The position numbers were made by a program, and so were the translations under genes. DNA of 64,000 bases from Serratia bockelmannii (lineage in GTDB: Bacteria; Pseudomonadota; Gammaproteobacteria; Enterobacterales; Enterobacteriaceae), in contig NZ_VOUX01000001.1 of assembly GCF_008011855.1 (NCBI RefSeq), forward strand, positions 248,001 through 312,000, in the 5' to 3' direction. The notes beneath the pieces are model-generated. The model searched no databases and was not told the origin of the DNA. It saw nothing but the letters and a program-made list of their open reading frames with translations. Position 1 is the stretch's first letter. Each line of letters opens with the position of its first letter. Positions 1 through 9,246 of this stretch are shown one piece after another.

Positions 1-327
1 CATGGAGAAGGGTTTGGCCAGATAGTCGTCGGCGCCCAGTTCCAGCCCCAGCACGCGGTGCACCTCGCTGGAGCGCGCGCTGGTGATGATAATCGGCGTG
101 TAGCGCGTCATGGTGCGCGCCCGGCGGCAAATCTCCAATCCGTCCACGCCCGGCAGCATCAGATCGAGGATGAGGGCGTCCCAGCCGCCCTGTTCCAGCA
201 TCGCCATGCCCCGGTTACCGTCGGCGGCGTGGCTGATGGCGTAACCCTCGTCACGCAGATGCAGCTGCAACAGCTCGGCGATGTCACCGTCGTCCTCGAC
301 GATCAAAATTCGTTTTGGCTTTTCCAT
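1..327 (-). CDS. Response regulator, receiver domain (partial, 5' part only)
   Basis: The first 109 codons of a two-component response regulator lie here; the gene runs off the left edge. The receiver domain is clear: the acidic pair is in VEDDGD (residues 10-15), the phospho-acceptor Asp is about residue 55 in LILDLMLPG, and the conserved Lys is in LAKPF near residue 105. The OmpR/PhoB family is likely because of the ADDYLAKPF signature, but the DNA-binding half is outside the window. An in-frame ATG two codons upstream (base 333) is an alternative start. The gene is divergent from the cytochrome/molybdoenzyme pair, so it may control it; that is inference. A cognate kinase would be expected further left. 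Confidence 0.85.
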   Translation of the reverse strand, partial: MEKPKRILIVEDDGDIAELLQLHLRDEGYAISHAADGNRGMAMLEQGGWDALILDLMLPGVDGLEICRRARTMTRYTPIIITSARSSEVHRVLGLELGADDYLAKPFSM

Positions 328-476
328 TCTCATTACCGCTGATTGCCCATCCTCTCTGAAGTCTACACAACCCCCACCGGTGGAGTTATCACATTTTATT
401 TAACTTTGCGTGAGGTCTTGGGGAACAAATCCGGGGAATACTTGGCTCATCGCATCGCTAGCTGGCAGGAATCTTT

Positions 477-1088
477 ATGAGCCTCACTCTCACTCCGGAA
501 CAACGACAGACCGTACATCCGCTGTGGCTGCGGTTGACGCACTGGCTGAATGCGCTGGCGATGCTGATCATGGTGACCAGCGGCTGGCGTATCTACAACG
601 CCTCGCCGCTGTTCAACTTCAGCTTTTTCAACGAGCTGACGCTCGGCGGCTGGCTGGGCGGCGCGCTGCAGTGGCACTTCGCCGGCATGTGGCTGTTTGG
701 CGTCAACGGGCTGTGCTACCTGCTGATCAACCTGGCCAGCGGGCGTTTCAAACGCAAGTATTGGCCGCTCAGCCCACGGCAGTTTCTCGCCGATATAGGT
801 ACCGCGCTGCGCGGCAGGCTGCAACACGCCGACCTGCGCCACTACAACATGGTGCAACGCGTGGCCTATCTGTCGGTGATGATCCTCGGCGTGATGAGTG
901 CGCTGTCCGGGCTGGTGCTGTGGAAATCGGTGCAGTTTCCGCTGCTGCGCACGCTGCTCGGCGGTTATGAGGCGGCGCGCTATATCCACTTTTTCGCCAT
1001 GTCGGCGCTGGTGGCCTTTGTCGCGATTCACCTGGTGATGGTGGCGCTGGTGCCACGGACGCTGCTGGCCATGCTGCGCGGACGCTAA
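477..1088 (+). CDS. Cytochrome b561-type membrane subunit (thiosulfate reductase cytochrome b-like)
   Basis: A 203-residue protein with four hydrophobic segments and conserved His residues in or near them (HPLWLRLTHWLNAL at about 14-27, the WHFAGMW region, HFFAMSA and IHLVM near the C-terminus). This fits a di-haem b-type cytochrome of the Ni/Fe-hydrogenase cytochrome b or thiosulfate reductase cytochrome b type. It likely passes electrons between the quinone pool and the molybdopterin protein encoded 7 bp downstream. The pair is analogous in layout to MsrQ-MsrP but is not that system by sequence. The physiological substrate cannot be read from the sequence. Confidence 0.85.
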   Translation: MSLTLTPEQRQTVHPLWLRLTHWLNALAMLIMVTSGWRIYNASPLFNFSFFNELTLGGWLGGALQWHFAGMWLFGVNGLCYLLINLASGRFKRKYWPLSPRQFLADIGTALRGRLQHADLRHYNMVQRVAYLSVMILGVMSALSGLVLWKSVQFPLLRTLLGGYEAARYIHFFAMSALVAFVAIHLVMVALVPRTLLAMLRGR

Positions 1089-1095
1089 GGAGTGA

Positions 1096-1875
1096 ATGAT
1101 GGAAAAGGATAAACCGATCATGACGGTCATTGAAGGGCAGGCGATCGTCAAAGAAGCGCAGCGGCTGTTGAGCGCGCCTTCGCGCCGCCGCTTTCTGCGC
1201 AACGGCCTGACGCTGGGCGGCATCGCCATGCTCACCGGCTGCGATCTCAGCGATAACGCCAACGTCGAACAGGCGCTGAGCCGCATCTCGCGCTTCAACG
1301 ATCGGGTGCAGGGCTGGCTGTTCAATGGCGACCGCCTGGCGCCGGTCTACCCGGAATCGATGATCACCCGGCCGTTCCCGTTCAACGCTTTCTACGCCGA
1401 GGAGGACGCGCCGGACATCAACGGCGACGACTACCGTCTGGAGGTTGCGGGACTGGTGCAGGACAAACGCGCCTGGAGCCTGCCGCAGCTGCACCGGATG
1501 GCGCAGGTCAGCCAGGTGACGCGCCATATTTGCGTCGAGGGCTGGAGCGCCATTGGCAAGTGGGGCGGCGTGCCGTTCGCGACCTTTCTCAAGGCGATCG
1601 GCGCGGATCTGAGCGCCCGCTACGTCAGCTTCAAATGTGCCGATGACTACTACACCAGCATCGACATGGCCACCGCGCTGCACCCGCAGACGATTATCGC
1701 GCTGACCTATGACGGCCAGATCTTGCCGCGCAAGTATGGCTACCCGATGAAGCTGCGCATGCCGACCAAGCTGGGCTACAAGAATCCGAAACACATTCAG
1801 GTGATCGAGGTCACCAACCGTTTCCCGGGCGGTTACTGGGAAGACCAGGGTTACAACTGGTTTGGCGGCAGCTGA
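1096..1875 (+). CDS. Tat-exported molybdopterin-dependent oxidoreductase, sulfite-oxidase fold
   Basis: A 259-residue protein. A twin-arginine motif (SRRRFLRNG, about residues 32-40) is followed by a hydrophobic stretch ending in LTGC, which looks like a lipobox, so it may be a Tat-exported lipoprotein anchored in the membrane. The mature part is the oxidoreductase molybdopterin-binding domain; the likely Mo-ligating Cys is in HICVEGWSAIGKWGG. Methionine and tyrosine rich motifs close to the C-terminus are typical of YedY-like enzymes. It is co-transcribed with the cytochrome b upstream. Two adjacent ATG codons (1096, 1099) follow a GGAG; 1099 is spaced better, so the true start may be one codon later. 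The substrate is unknown. Confidence 0.88.
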   Translation: MMEKDKPIMTVIEGQAIVKEAQRLLSAPSRRRFLRNGLTLGGIAMLTGCDLSDNANVEQALSRISRFNDRVQGWLFNGDRLAPVYPESMITRPFPFNAFYAEEDAPDINGDDYRLEVAGLVQDKRAWSLPQLHRMAQVSQVTRHICVEGWSAIGKWGGVPFATFLKAIGADLSARYVSFKCADDYYTSIDMATALHPQTIIALTYDGQILPRKYGYPMKLRMPTKLGYKNPKHIQVIEVTNRFPGGYWEDQGYNWFGGS

Positions 1876-1934
1876 GGCGGCCGCCGGCCATTCTCCGGCA
1901 CCCCGGTGCCTTTGACATGACGGAAGGAAATACC

Positions 1935-2225
1935 ATGAAAAAGTTATTCGCAATGATGATGTGCAGCGCGTTGATGCTGGGCGTGGCCGGCGCCAACGCC
2001 GCGGACGGCATGAGCAAAGACGCGATGAAAAAGGACGGCATGAGCCAGATGTCGCACGACGGCATGGCCAAAGACGGCATGAAGAAAGAGTGTATGGGCA
2101 AGGAGTGCATGAAGAAAGACAAGATGGGCAAAGACGCGATGAAAAAGGATGGCATGGCGAAAGACGGTATGGCCAAAGACGGCATGAAGAAAGACGAAAT
2201 GAAGAAGGACGCGATGGGGCACTAA
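1935..2225 (+). CDS. Secreted pentapeptide MXKDX repeat protein
   Basis: A 96-residue protein with a clean signal peptide (MKKLFAMMMCSALMLGVAGANA, cleavage near residue 22). The rest is almost wholly built of tandem pentapeptides of the form M-x-K-D/E-x (DGMAK, KDGMK, KDEMK and so on). This matches the MXKDX repeat family, whose function is not established. The array is rich in Met and Lys/Asp with two Cys in the middle, which suggests metal (copper-like) or oxidant binding; that is inference. The start has a GGAAGG Shine-Dalgarno site about 9 bases ahead. It lies between a molybdoenzyme and a DUF417 protein, all on the same strand, so an envelope redox role is plausible. Confidence 0.85.
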   Translation: MKKLFAMMMCSALMLGVAGANAADGMSKDAMKKDGMSQMSHDGMAKDGMKKECMGKECMKKDKMGKDAMKKDGMAKDGMAKDGMKKDEMKKDAMGH

Positions 2226-2289
2226 GCCGCCGCACCCCGCGGCCGCAAGCGGGCGAGCCGCGGCGGCCGCGGACAATTAAGGAGAGAGG

Positions 2290-2760
2290 ATGATGCAGGC
2301 GACATGGCTGCGGCGCTTTCAGCGCTCGAACGGGGACGTTATCTTTATGCGCGCGGCGCTGGTGGTGATCTTCGCCGCCTTCGGTTACGCCAAGTGGTTT
2401 GATTACGAGGCGCAGGGGCTGGTGCCGCTGATCGGCAACAGCCCGCTGCTGAGCTGGATGCATCAGGCGTTCGGCATCCGCGGCGCCAGCTATGCGCTGG
2501 GCGTTGCCGAGTGGAGCTTCGGTTTGCTGCTGCTGGCGGGATTCTGGTCGCGGCGGCTGGGATTGCTGGGGGCGATCGGTTCGACGGTGACCTACCTGAC
2601 CACGCTGACGCTGATCTTTTCCACGCCGGGCGCCTGGGAGCCTTCCGCCGGCGGTTTTCCTGCCATGGCCGGGGCCACCAGTTTTTTAATCAAGGATCTG
2701 GTGTTGCTGGCCGGTTCCCTGGTGCTGCTGAAAGCCGACTTGCCGGCCGAGCAGGCATAA
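2290..2760 (+). CDS. DUF417 family inner-membrane protein (YkgB/RclC-like)
   Basis: A 156-residue protein with four predicted membrane segments. It resembles the E. coli YkgB/RclC (DUF417) family: an N-terminal membrane helix, the motif KWFDYEAQGLVPLIGNSPL, a GVAEW segment, and the TPGAWEP...GFPAMAGATSFLIKDLVLLAG block near the C-terminus. RclC belongs to the reactive-chlorine resistance operon of E. coli, but its molecular role is unknown, and no rclA/rclB relatives are present here. It sits 64 bp after the MXKDX gene on the same strand and ends in a strong terminator. Confidence 0.8.
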   Translation: MMQATWLRRFQRSNGDVIFMRAALVVIFAAFGYAKWFDYEAQGLVPLIGNSPLLSWMHQAFGIRGASYALGVAEWSFGLLLLAGFWSRRLGLLGAIGSTVTYLTTLTLIFSTPGAWEPSAGGFPAMAGATSFLIKDLVLLAGSLVLLKADLPAEQA

Positions 2761-2761
2761 A

Positions 2762-2788
2762 AAAGGGCGTAGCCTGGCTACGCCCTTT
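2762..2788. terminator. Bidirectional intrinsic terminator
   Basis: A perfect 13-bp inverted repeat (2762-2774 with 2776-2788) has A-runs on the left and T-runs on the right. It sits between the converging DUF417 gene and betT and can end transcription in both directions. Confidence 0.85.
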
Positions 2789-2805
2789 CGCTGATTGACC
2801 GGTTA

Positions 2806-4845
2806 TCACATATCCGGGAAGGTCAGGGTGCCCCCCGGCGCTTCGCGATGAATGTGCAGGAAGTTCAGGTGCTTCTCGTACTGGTCGAGGATATCGCCAA
2901 TCACCTGTTCCTTGCTGTAGTCCATCAGGTCGTTGCCCTGGGTGCCTTCCATCAGGAAGGTTTCCAGCCGGTAGTAGTGCGACTTGCCGGAGCGCGCGCG
3001 GTAGGTGAAGCCCGGCACCGAGTAGCGCATCGGCCAGATCTGATAGATAAAGTTCTGTTCCTCACCCAGGTGCACCAGCAGCTCCAGGTGGTTCAGGCGT
3101 TCGTCTTCGGTCGGCGGCACTTCGCTGAACTCCACTTTCGCGCCGCGCAACTCCAGCTCGCGCGCCACGTCCTGCATCGCCGGGCGGCACACCTTATCCA
3201 GCATTTTCTGCGTGTACTGGGTGCCCGGGTAGTTCATCACCCGCGACAGGCGCTGCTTCCAGTTGAGCACGTCGTGGCTGGAGACCGGCACTGGCGCCAG
3301 GGTGCTGAGCGCGCTGGCCTTGCGGTAGTCTTCCACCCGCAGCGATTTATACAGCCCGGCCATCACGAAGAAGATCACGAAGCTGAACGGCAGGCCCATG
3401 ATCACCGTGGTTTTCTGCAGCGCCGGCACGCCGTCGGTCATCAGCATGCCGATGGTCAGCAGGCCGATAGCCACCGACCAGAAAATCCGCAGCCAGTTCG
3501 GCGCATCATTATTAATGTCGGCCAGGCGCGAGGTGAAGTTGCCCAGCACCAGCGAGCCGGAGTCCGCCGAGGTGACGTAGAACAGCAGGCCGGTGATGGT
3601 GGCCACCGAGGCGCTGAAGGTGAAGCCGGGGTATTGCGCCAGCAGGCTGTAGAAGCCGCGTTCCGGGAACTGCATCACTTCCTGAGCAAACTCGGCGTTG
3701 CCGTGGATGATCTGGTACAGCGCGCTGTTGCCGAAGATAGACAGCCACAGCAGGGTAAACACGAACGGTATGATCAGCGTGCCGACCACGAACTGACGAA
3801 TGGTGCGCCCGCGCGAGATGCGCGCCAGGAACAGGCCGACGAACGGCGACCACGCCACCCACCAGGCCCAGAAGAACAGCGTCCAGTTGTTCATCCACTC
3901 CACCGGCCGATCGAAGGCGAAGCTGTTGAGCGTCATGCCCATAAAGCGGTTGACGTAATCGCCGACGTTGAGCACCAGCGCGTTGAGCAGGAACTCGGTG
4001 TCGCCGAAGAACAGCACGAACAGGATCAGGCCCAGCGCCAGCAGCACGTTCAGCTCGGACAGGATGCGGATGCCCTTGTTGACCCCCGAGGTGACCGAGA
4101 TGGTGGCCATGATCACCGACAGCAGGATCAGCGAGCCCTGCACCGTCAGGTTTTCCGGGATCTCGAACAGCACCTTGAGGCCGTAGTTGAGCTGCACCAC
4201 GCCAATGCCCAGCGTGGTGGCGATGCCGAAGATGGTGCCAAGCACCGCGGCGATGTCCACGCTGTGGCCGATCGGGCCGTTGATGCGCTTACCGAAGATC
4301 GGGTACAGCGCCGAGCGGATGGTCAGCGGCAGATTGTAGCGATAGCTGAAGTAGCCGAGGGCGATGCCCATCAGCGCATACATCGACCAGCCGGTCAGGC
4401 CGTAGTGGAACAGCGTCCAGACCATCGCCTGGCGGGCGGCCTCCAGCGTTTGCGCGTCGCCTTCCGGCGGCATCATGTACTGGGTCACCGGCTCGGCGAC
4501 CGAGAAGAACATTAGATCGATGCCGATGCCGGCGGCGAACAGCATCGCCGCCCAACTCATCAGGCTGAACTCCGGTTTGGACTGTTCCGGCCCGAGCTTG
4601 ATGGAACCGAAGCGCGAGGCGGCGATAAACACCACGAACACGATGTACAGCGTCGCCGCCAGCAGGTAGTACCAACCGAAGGTGGTCGACACCCAATTCA
4701 GCGTGCGGGTGATCCACTGCCCTGAGAAGTCGGTGAAAAAGATGGTCATCAGCGAGAAGGCCAGGATCAGCCCCGCCGAGGTGAAGAAAACCACAGGGTT
4801 GAGGCGGTCCTGCTGCGGTTTGGAGGAGGTTTCGCGTGTTGTCAT
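2806..4845 (-). CDS. betT: High-affinity choline transporter BetT (BCCT family)
   Basis: A 679-residue protein, almost exactly the length of E. coli BetT (677), and very similar to it along its length (for example PVVFFTSAG, GWYYLLAATLYIVFVV, LMFFSVAEPVTQYM, MNNWTLFFWAWWVAW). The FFWAWWVAWSPFVG segment is the tryptophan-rich substrate-binding region of BCCT carriers. It imports choline with protons. The long C-terminal cytoplasmic domain (roughly the last 170 residues) is the osmosensory part typical of BetT. I chose the ATG at 4845 because AGAGG lies six bases ahead; reading further upstream gives an arginine-rich tail not seen in the family. It is divergent from betIBA. Confidence 0.97.
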   Translation of the reverse strand: MTTRETSSKPQQDRLNPVVFFTSAGLILAFSLMTIFFTDFSGQWITRTLNWVSTTFGWYYLLAATLYIVFVVFIAASRFGSIKLGPEQSKPEFSLMSWAAMLFAAGIGIDLMFFSVAEPVTQYMMPPEGDAQTLEAARQAMVWTLFHYGLTGWSMYALMGIALGYFSYRYNLPLTIRSALYPIFGKRINGPIGHSVDIAAVLGTIFGIATTLGIGVVQLNYGLKVLFEIPENLTVQGSLILLSVIMATISVTSGVNKGIRILSELNVLLALGLILFVLFFGDTEFLLNALVLNVGDYVNRFMGMTLNSFAFDRPVEWMNNWTLFFWAWWVAWSPFVGLFLARISRGRTIRQFVVGTLIIPFVFTLLWLSIFGNSALYQIIHGNAEFAQEVMQFPERGFYSLLAQYPGFTFSASVATITGLLFYVTSADSGSLVLGNFTSRLADINNDAPNWLRIFWSVAIGLLTIGMLMTDGVPALQKTTVIMGLPFSFVIFFVMAGLYKSLRVEDYRKASALSTLAPVPVSSHDVLNWKQRLSRVMNYPGTQYTQKMLDKVCRPAMQDVARELELRGAKVEFSEVPPTEDERLNHLELLVHLGEEQNFIYQIWPMRYSVPGFTYRARSGKSHYYRLETFLMEGTQGNDLMDYSKEQVIGDILDQYEKHLNFLHIHREAPGGTLTFPDM

Positions 4846-5245
4846 CGTCATCCTCTGAACTGAGTAAAATCGTGCCGCTCCGCATTTCGGGGCGCGTTGG
4901 CGCCGCCGGAAAACGGGCGAATGAAGGCGGCGACCATCCCCATGGGAATGGCCTGAAAAACGCCGCTTTCGCCTGTTGCTGAAGCACCGGAGCGCTTCGT
5001 GGCGGGAACCGCTTACAGCCACTGATTTTGGTCAGATTCGTTAATTACCTCACAAAAATCAGCCAGTTCTACAACCAGATAGTACAAATTTTTAACCAGG
5101 CGGCAATAAAATATATGCAATTTTTATTGAACGTTCAATCAAAAAAAAGTTTAATAGTCCTCATGATGACCTGAATCACGGGCGAAACGGCAGTGAAATT
5201 TGCCCGCTGAGATAAGGCCGAAGTCGGTTTTGTGAGAGTCGAAAT
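4846..5245. promoter_or_regulatory. Divergent betT / betIBA control region
   Basis: This 400-bp AT-rich spacer separates the two divergent choline units and must hold both promoters. Its clearest element is the perfect dyad at 5126-5139. Candidate A/T-rich promoter boxes surround the dyad, but I cannot fix the transcription starts by eye. No ORF in it looks like a gene. Confidence 0.75.
5126..5139. promoter_or_regulatory. Probable BetI operator (ATTGAACGTTCAAT)
   Basis: A perfect 14-bp palindrome about 110 bp ahead of betI. TetR-type repressors bind such dyads, and BetI sites of this kind (TTGAACGTTCAA core) are reported between betT and betI in other gammaproteobacteria. Choline would relieve repression of both units. 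The assignment to BetI is inferred from position and symmetry. Confidence 0.7.
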
Positions 5246-5848
5246 ATGCCAAAGGTAGGAATGCAGCCAATCAGAAGGCAGCAGTTGATTGATGCCACGC
5301 TCGCCGCGGTAAACGAAGTGGGAATGCATGACGCCACCATCGCGCAGATCGCGCGGCGGGCCGGCGTTTCCAACGGCATCATCAGCCATTATTTCAAGGA
5401 CAAGAACGGCCTGCTGGAAGCCACGATGCGCTATCTGATCAGCCATCTGGGCGAGGCGGTGAAGCTGCGGTTGCAGGCGCTGACCGATAACAGCCCGGCG
5501 GCGCGGCTGCAGGCGATCGTCGCCGGCAACTTCGACGACAGCCAGATCAACAGCGCGGCGATGAAGACCTGGCTGGCCTTTTGGGCCAGCAGCCTGCACC
5601 AGCCGCAGCTCAACCGGCTGCAACAGGTGAACGGCCGCCGGCTTTATTCCAACCTGTGCGCCGAGTTTCGCCGCGTTATGCCGCAGCCGCAGGCGCGGTT
5701 GGCGGCCAAGGGGCTGGCGGCACTGATCGATGGGCTGTGGCTGCGCAGCGCGCTGCGCGGCTCGGCGTTCAATCAGTCGCAGGCGTTGACGCTCACGACC
5801 GAATACATCACGTTCCAACTCCGGGGGCAAACGCCGCCCGGAGGCTAA
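5246..5848 (+). CDS. betI: TetR-family choline-responsive repressor BetI
   Basis: A 200-residue TetR-type regulator. The N-terminal helix-turn-helix (about residues 25-45, [20 protein letters not shown]) is followed by [14 protein letters not shown], the usual BetI block, and a C-terminal ligand domain with the [11 protein letters not shown] region. The start sequence [19 protein letters not shown] matches BetI proteins. It represses betT and betIBA and is released by choline. It is the first gene of the betI-betB-betA operon, 14 bp ahead of betB. Confidence 0.95.
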   Translation: MPKVGMQPIRRQQLIDATLAAVNEVGMHDATIAQIARRAGVSNGIISHYFKDKNGLLEATMRYLISHLGEAVKLRLQALTDNSPAARLQAIVAGNFDDSQINSAAMKTWLAFWASSLHQPQLNRLQQVNGRRLYSNLCAEFRRVMPQPQARLAAKGLAALIDGLWLRSALRGSAFNQSQALTLTTEYITFQLRGQTPPGG

Positions 5849-5862
5849 CTCAAGGAGATCCT

Positions 5863-7335
5863 ATGTCCCGTTTTGGCTTGCAGAAGCTCTATATTCATGG
5901 CGCCTATGTAGACAGCACCGCTGGAAAAACCTTCAACGCCATTAACCCGGCGAACGGCGAAGTTCTGGCTGAAGTCCAGTCCGCCGGCGCTGAAGACGTC
6001 GATCGTGCGGTGGCCAGCGCGGCCAGCGGGCAGAAGGTGTGGGCGGCGATGACGGCGATGGCGCGTTCGCGCATCCTGCGTCGCGCGGTGGATATTCTGC
6101 GCGAGCGCAACGATGAACTGGCGGCGCTGGAAACGCTGGATACCGGCAAAGCGATGTCGGAAACCACCGCGGTGGACATCGTCACCGGCGCCGACGTGCT
6201 GGAGTATTATGCCGGCCTGATCCCGGCCATTGAAGGCGAGCAGATCCCGCTGCGCGACACTTCGTTCGTTTACACCCGCCGCGAACCGCTGGGCGTGGTG
6301 GCCGGCATCGGCGCCTGGAACTACCCGATTCAAATCGCGCTGTGGAAGTCCGCGCCGGCGCTGGCGGCGGGCAACGCGATGATCTTCAAGCCGAGTGAAG
6401 TTACGTCGTTGACGGCGTTGAAGCTGGCGGAAATCTACACCGAAGCCGGCCTGCCGGACGGCGTATTCAACGTGGTGACCGGCAGCGGTGCGGAGGTGGG
6501 GCAGTACCTGACCGACCATCCGGGCATCGCCAAAGTCTCTTTCACCGGCGGGGTGAAAACCGGCAAGAAGGTGATGGCCAACGCGTCGGGTTCGACGCTG
6601 AAGGAAGTCACCATGGAGCTGGGCGGCAAGTCGCCGCTGATTATCTTCGACGACGCCGATCTGGATCGTGCCGCCGATATCGCCATGATGGCCAACTTCT
6701 ACAGCTCCGGCCAGGTGTGCACCAACGGCACCCGCGTCTTTGTGCCGGCGGCGCTGCAGGCGCAGTTTGAGGCGAAGATCCTCGAACGCGTGAAGCGCAT
6801 TCGCCTCGGCGATCCGACCGATCCGCAGACCAACTTCGGGCCGCTGGTCAGCTTCGCGCACATGGAGTCGGTGCTGCGCTTTATCGAAAGCGGTAAGAAC
6901 AGCGGCGCGCGCCTGCTGTGCGGCGGCGAACGCGTCACCCATGGCGAATTCGGCAAGGGCGCTTATGTGGCGCCGACGGTATTCAGCGACTGCCGCGACG
7001 AGATGGAAATCGTGCGCGAGGAGATCTTCGGGCCGGTGATGAGCATTCTCAGCTACCAGAGTGAAGAGGAAGTGGTGCGCCGCGCCAACGACACCACCTT
7101 CGGCCTGGCCGCGGGCGTGGTGACCCACGATCTGGCCCGCGCACACCGCGTGATTCATCAGTTGGAAGCCGGCATTTGCTGGATCAACACCTGGGGCGAG
7201 TCGGCGGCGGAAATGCCGGTCGGCGGCTATAAGCAGTCCGGCGTCGGCCGCGAAAACGGCCTGACCACGCTGGAGCACTACACCCAGATCAAATCGGTGC
7301 AGGTCGAGCTGGGCGAATACGCCTCGGTATTCTGA
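5863..7335 (+). CDS. betB: Betaine aldehyde dehydrogenase BetB
   Basis: A 490-residue NAD(P)-dependent aldehyde dehydrogenase, the same length as E. coli BetB. Visible family marks: [20 protein letters not shown] (cofactor-binding region), the general base Glu in MELGGKSPL, the nucleophilic Cys in [11 protein letters not shown] (about residue 286), and [10 protein letters not shown]. It oxidises betaine aldehyde to the osmoprotectant glycine betaine in the cytoplasm. The start at 5863 has AAGGAG seven bases ahead; the in-frame extension further upstream overlaps betI and can be ignored. Confidence 0.97.
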   Translation: MSRFGLQKLYIHGAYVDSTAGKTFNAINPANGEVLAEVQSAGAEDVDRAVASAASGQKVWAAMTAMARSRILRRAVDILRERNDELAALETLDTGKAMSETTAVDIVTGADVLEYYAGLIPAIEGEQIPLRDTSFVYTRREPLGVVAGIGAWNYPIQIALWKSAPALAAGNAMIFKPSEVTSLTALKLAEIYTEAGLPDGVFNVVTGSGAEVGQYLTDHPGIAKVSFTGGVKTGKKVMANASGSTLKEVTMELGGKSPLIIFDDADLDRAADIAMMANFYSSGQVCTNGTRVFVPAALQAQFEAKILERVKRIRLGDPTDPQTNFGPLVSFAHMESVLRFIESGKNSGARLLCGGERVTHGEFGKGAYVAPTVFSDCRDEMEIVREEIFGPVMSILSYQSEEEVVRRANDTTFGLAAGVVTHDLARAHRVIHQLEAGICWINTWGESAAEMPVGGYKQSGVGRENGLTTLEHYTQIKSVQVELGEYASVF

Positions 7336-7354
7336 TCTTCCCGTCGCCTTTCGA

Positions 7355-7377
7355 GCCGCAGCCGCGTTGGCTGCGGC
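7355..7377 (+). other. GC-rich hairpin between betB and betA
   Basis: A 9-bp perfect inverted repeat (7355-7363 with 7369-7377, 5-base loop) lies in the 134-bp gap between betB and betA. There is no U-tract after it, so it is more likely an mRNA-processing or stabilising element, or a weak pause, than a full terminator. Confidence 0.5.
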
Positions 7378-7469
7378 CGACACTCCTCGAGAGCCAAATA
7401 CACCGCCTGCTGCGGATCAGCGCTTCGCGTTTTCGCATCGTGCAGGCCTATAAAGTAAGGAGATAATGA

Positions 7470-9137
7470 ATGGAATTTGACTACATCATTATCGGTGCCG
7501 GTTCCGCCGGCAACGTGTTAGCCACCCGATTGACCGAGGACGCCGACGTCAGCGTGCTGCTGCTGGAAGCCGGCGGCCCGGATTACCGGATGGATTTCCG
7601 TACTCAGATGCCGGCTGCGCTGGCGTTTCCGCTGCAGGGCCGCCGCTATAACTGGGCGTATGAAACCGATCCTGAGCCGCACATGAACAACCGCCGGATG
7701 GAATGCGGCCGCGGCAAAGGGCTGGGCGGTTCGTCCCTGATCAACGGCATGTGTTATATTCGCGGCAACGCAATGGATTTCGACAACTGGGCCAAGGCGC
7801 CGGGTCTGGAAGACTGGACCTATCTGGACTGCCTGCCGTATTTCCGCAAGGCGGAAACGCGCGATATCGGCCCGAACGATTACCACGGCGGCGATGGCCC
7901 GGTGAGCGTCACCACGCCGAAGGCCGGTAACAACGAACTGTTCCACGCCATGGTGGAAGCCGGCGTGCAGGCGGGCTATCCGCGCACCGACGATCTGAAC
8001 GGTTACCAGCAGGAAGGCTTCGGCCCGATGGATCGCACCGTGACCCCGAAAGGGCGCCGCGCTAGCACCGCCCGCGGTTATCTGGATCAGGCGCGTTCGC
8101 GGCCGAACCTGAAAATCGTCACCCATGCGCTTACCGACCATATCGTGTTCGACGGCAAGCGTGCGGTGGGCGTCAAGTATTTGCAGGGCGACAGCAATCA
8201 GCTGACTCACGCCACAGCGCGCCGCGAAGTGCTGCTGTGCGCCGGCGCCATCGCCTCGCCGCAAATTCTGCAGCGTTCGGGCGTCGGCCCGGCGGCGCTG
8301 CTGAAAAGCCTGGACATTAACGTGGTGCACGATCTGCCGGGCGTCGGAGAAAACCTGCAGGACCACCTGGAGATGTACCTGCAATACGCCTGCAAGAAAC
8401 CGGTGTCGCTGTACCCGGCGTTGCAATGGTTTAACCAGCCGAAGATCGGTGCGGAGTGGCTGTTCAACGGCACAGGCGTCGGCGCCAGCAACCAGTTCGA
8501 GGCCGGCGGCTTCATCCGCAGCCGCGCAGAGTTCGCCTGGCCGAACATTCAGTATCACTTCCTGCCGGTGGCGATTAACTACAACGGCAGCAACGCGGTG
8601 AAAGAGCACGGCTTCCAGGCGCACGTCGGCTCGATGCGTTCGCCGAGCCGCGGCCGGGTACAGGTGAAATCGAAAGATCCTCGTCAGCACCCGAGCATTC
8701 TGTTCAACTACATGGCGACCGAACAGGATTGGCAGGAGTTCCGCGACGCTATTCGCATCACGCGCGAGATCATGGCGCAGCCGGCCCTGGACGAATACCG
8801 TGGCCGCGAGATAAGCCCAGGGCCGGACGTGCAGACCGATGAGCAGTTGGATGCCTTCGTGCGCGAGCATGCCGAAACCGCGTTCCACCCGTCCTGCTCG
8901 TGCAAGATGGGCGAGGATGAGATGGCAGTGGTCGACGGCCAGGGCCGGGTGCACGGCATGGAAGGATTGCGGGTGGTGGATGCGTCGATTATGCCGCTGA
9001 TCATCACCGGCAACCTGAACGCCACCACCATCATGATCGCCGAGAAGATCGCCGATCGCATTCGCCAGCGTGCGCCGCTGCCGCGTAGCACCGCCGACTA
9101 CTACGTCGCCGGCGATGCGCCGGTGCGCAAGCAGTAA
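7470..9137 (+). CDS. betA: Choline dehydrogenase BetA
   Basis: A 555-residue GMC-family flavoprotein (E. coli BetA has 556). The FAD Rossmann motif is at the N-terminus ([18 protein letters not shown]), then the GMC signature [20 protein letters not shown], the second GMC signature [16 protein letters not shown], and the C-terminal catalytic region [10 protein letters not shown]...VVDASIMP with [10 protein letters not shown]. It oxidises choline to betaine aldehyde at the membrane, feeding electrons to the respiratory chain. It is the last gene of the bet operon. AAGGAG precedes the ATG. Confidence 0.97.
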   Translation: MEFDYIIIGAGSAGNVLATRLTEDADVSVLLLEAGGPDYRMDFRTQMPAALAFPLQGRRYNWAYETDPEPHMNNRRMECGRGKGLGGSSLINGMCYIRGNAMDFDNWAKAPGLEDWTYLDCLPYFRKAETRDIGPNDYHGGDGPVSVTTPKAGNNELFHAMVEAGVQAGYPRTDDLNGYQQEGFGPMDRTVTPKGRRASTARGYLDQARSRPNLKIVTHALTDHIVFDGKRAVGVKYLQGDSNQLTHATARREVLLCAGAIASPQILQRSGVGPAALLKSLDINVVHDLPGVGENLQDHLEMYLQYACKKPVSLYPALQWFNQPKIGAEWLFNGTGVGASNQFEAGGFIRSRAEFAWPNIQYHFLPVAINYNGSNAVKEHGFQAHVGSMRSPSRGRVQVKSKDPRQHPSILFNYMATEQDWQEFRDAIRITREIMAQPALDEYRGREISPGPDVQTDEQLDAFVREHAETAFHPSCSCKMGEDEMAVVDGQGRVHGMEGLRVVDASIMPLIITGNLNATTIMIAEKIADRIRQRAPLPRSTADYYVAGDAPVRKQ

Positions 9138-9144
9138 CCGACAC

Positions 9145-9220
9145 GCCCTCTCGCCGTTGAGGGGGAGGGCCGCCGTAGCAAGCAACCCCTCTCCATATGC
9201 TCTTCCCCAAGGCGAGGGGG
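9145..9220. repeat. Imperfect extragenic inverted repeat (C-tract / G-tract)
   Basis: The gap between the converging betA and the glutamate-synthase-like gene holds two imperfect hairpins made of CCCTC and GAGGG blocks, and a longer-range pairing of CTCTCGCC (9148-9155) with GGCGAGGGGG (9211-9220). It looks like an intergenic repeat of the REP/BIME kind and may also stop transcription. Copy number elsewhere cannot be judged from one window. Confidence 0.45.
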
Positions 9221-9246
9221 CAACTCTCTTTTTATCCCTTATCCCA

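Noticed and set aside
1811-2293. Other-frame ORFs over the MXKDX repeat gene
   Set aside because: The repeats keep all frames open and give repetitive peptides; only the frame with a signal peptide and Shine-Dalgarno site is credible.
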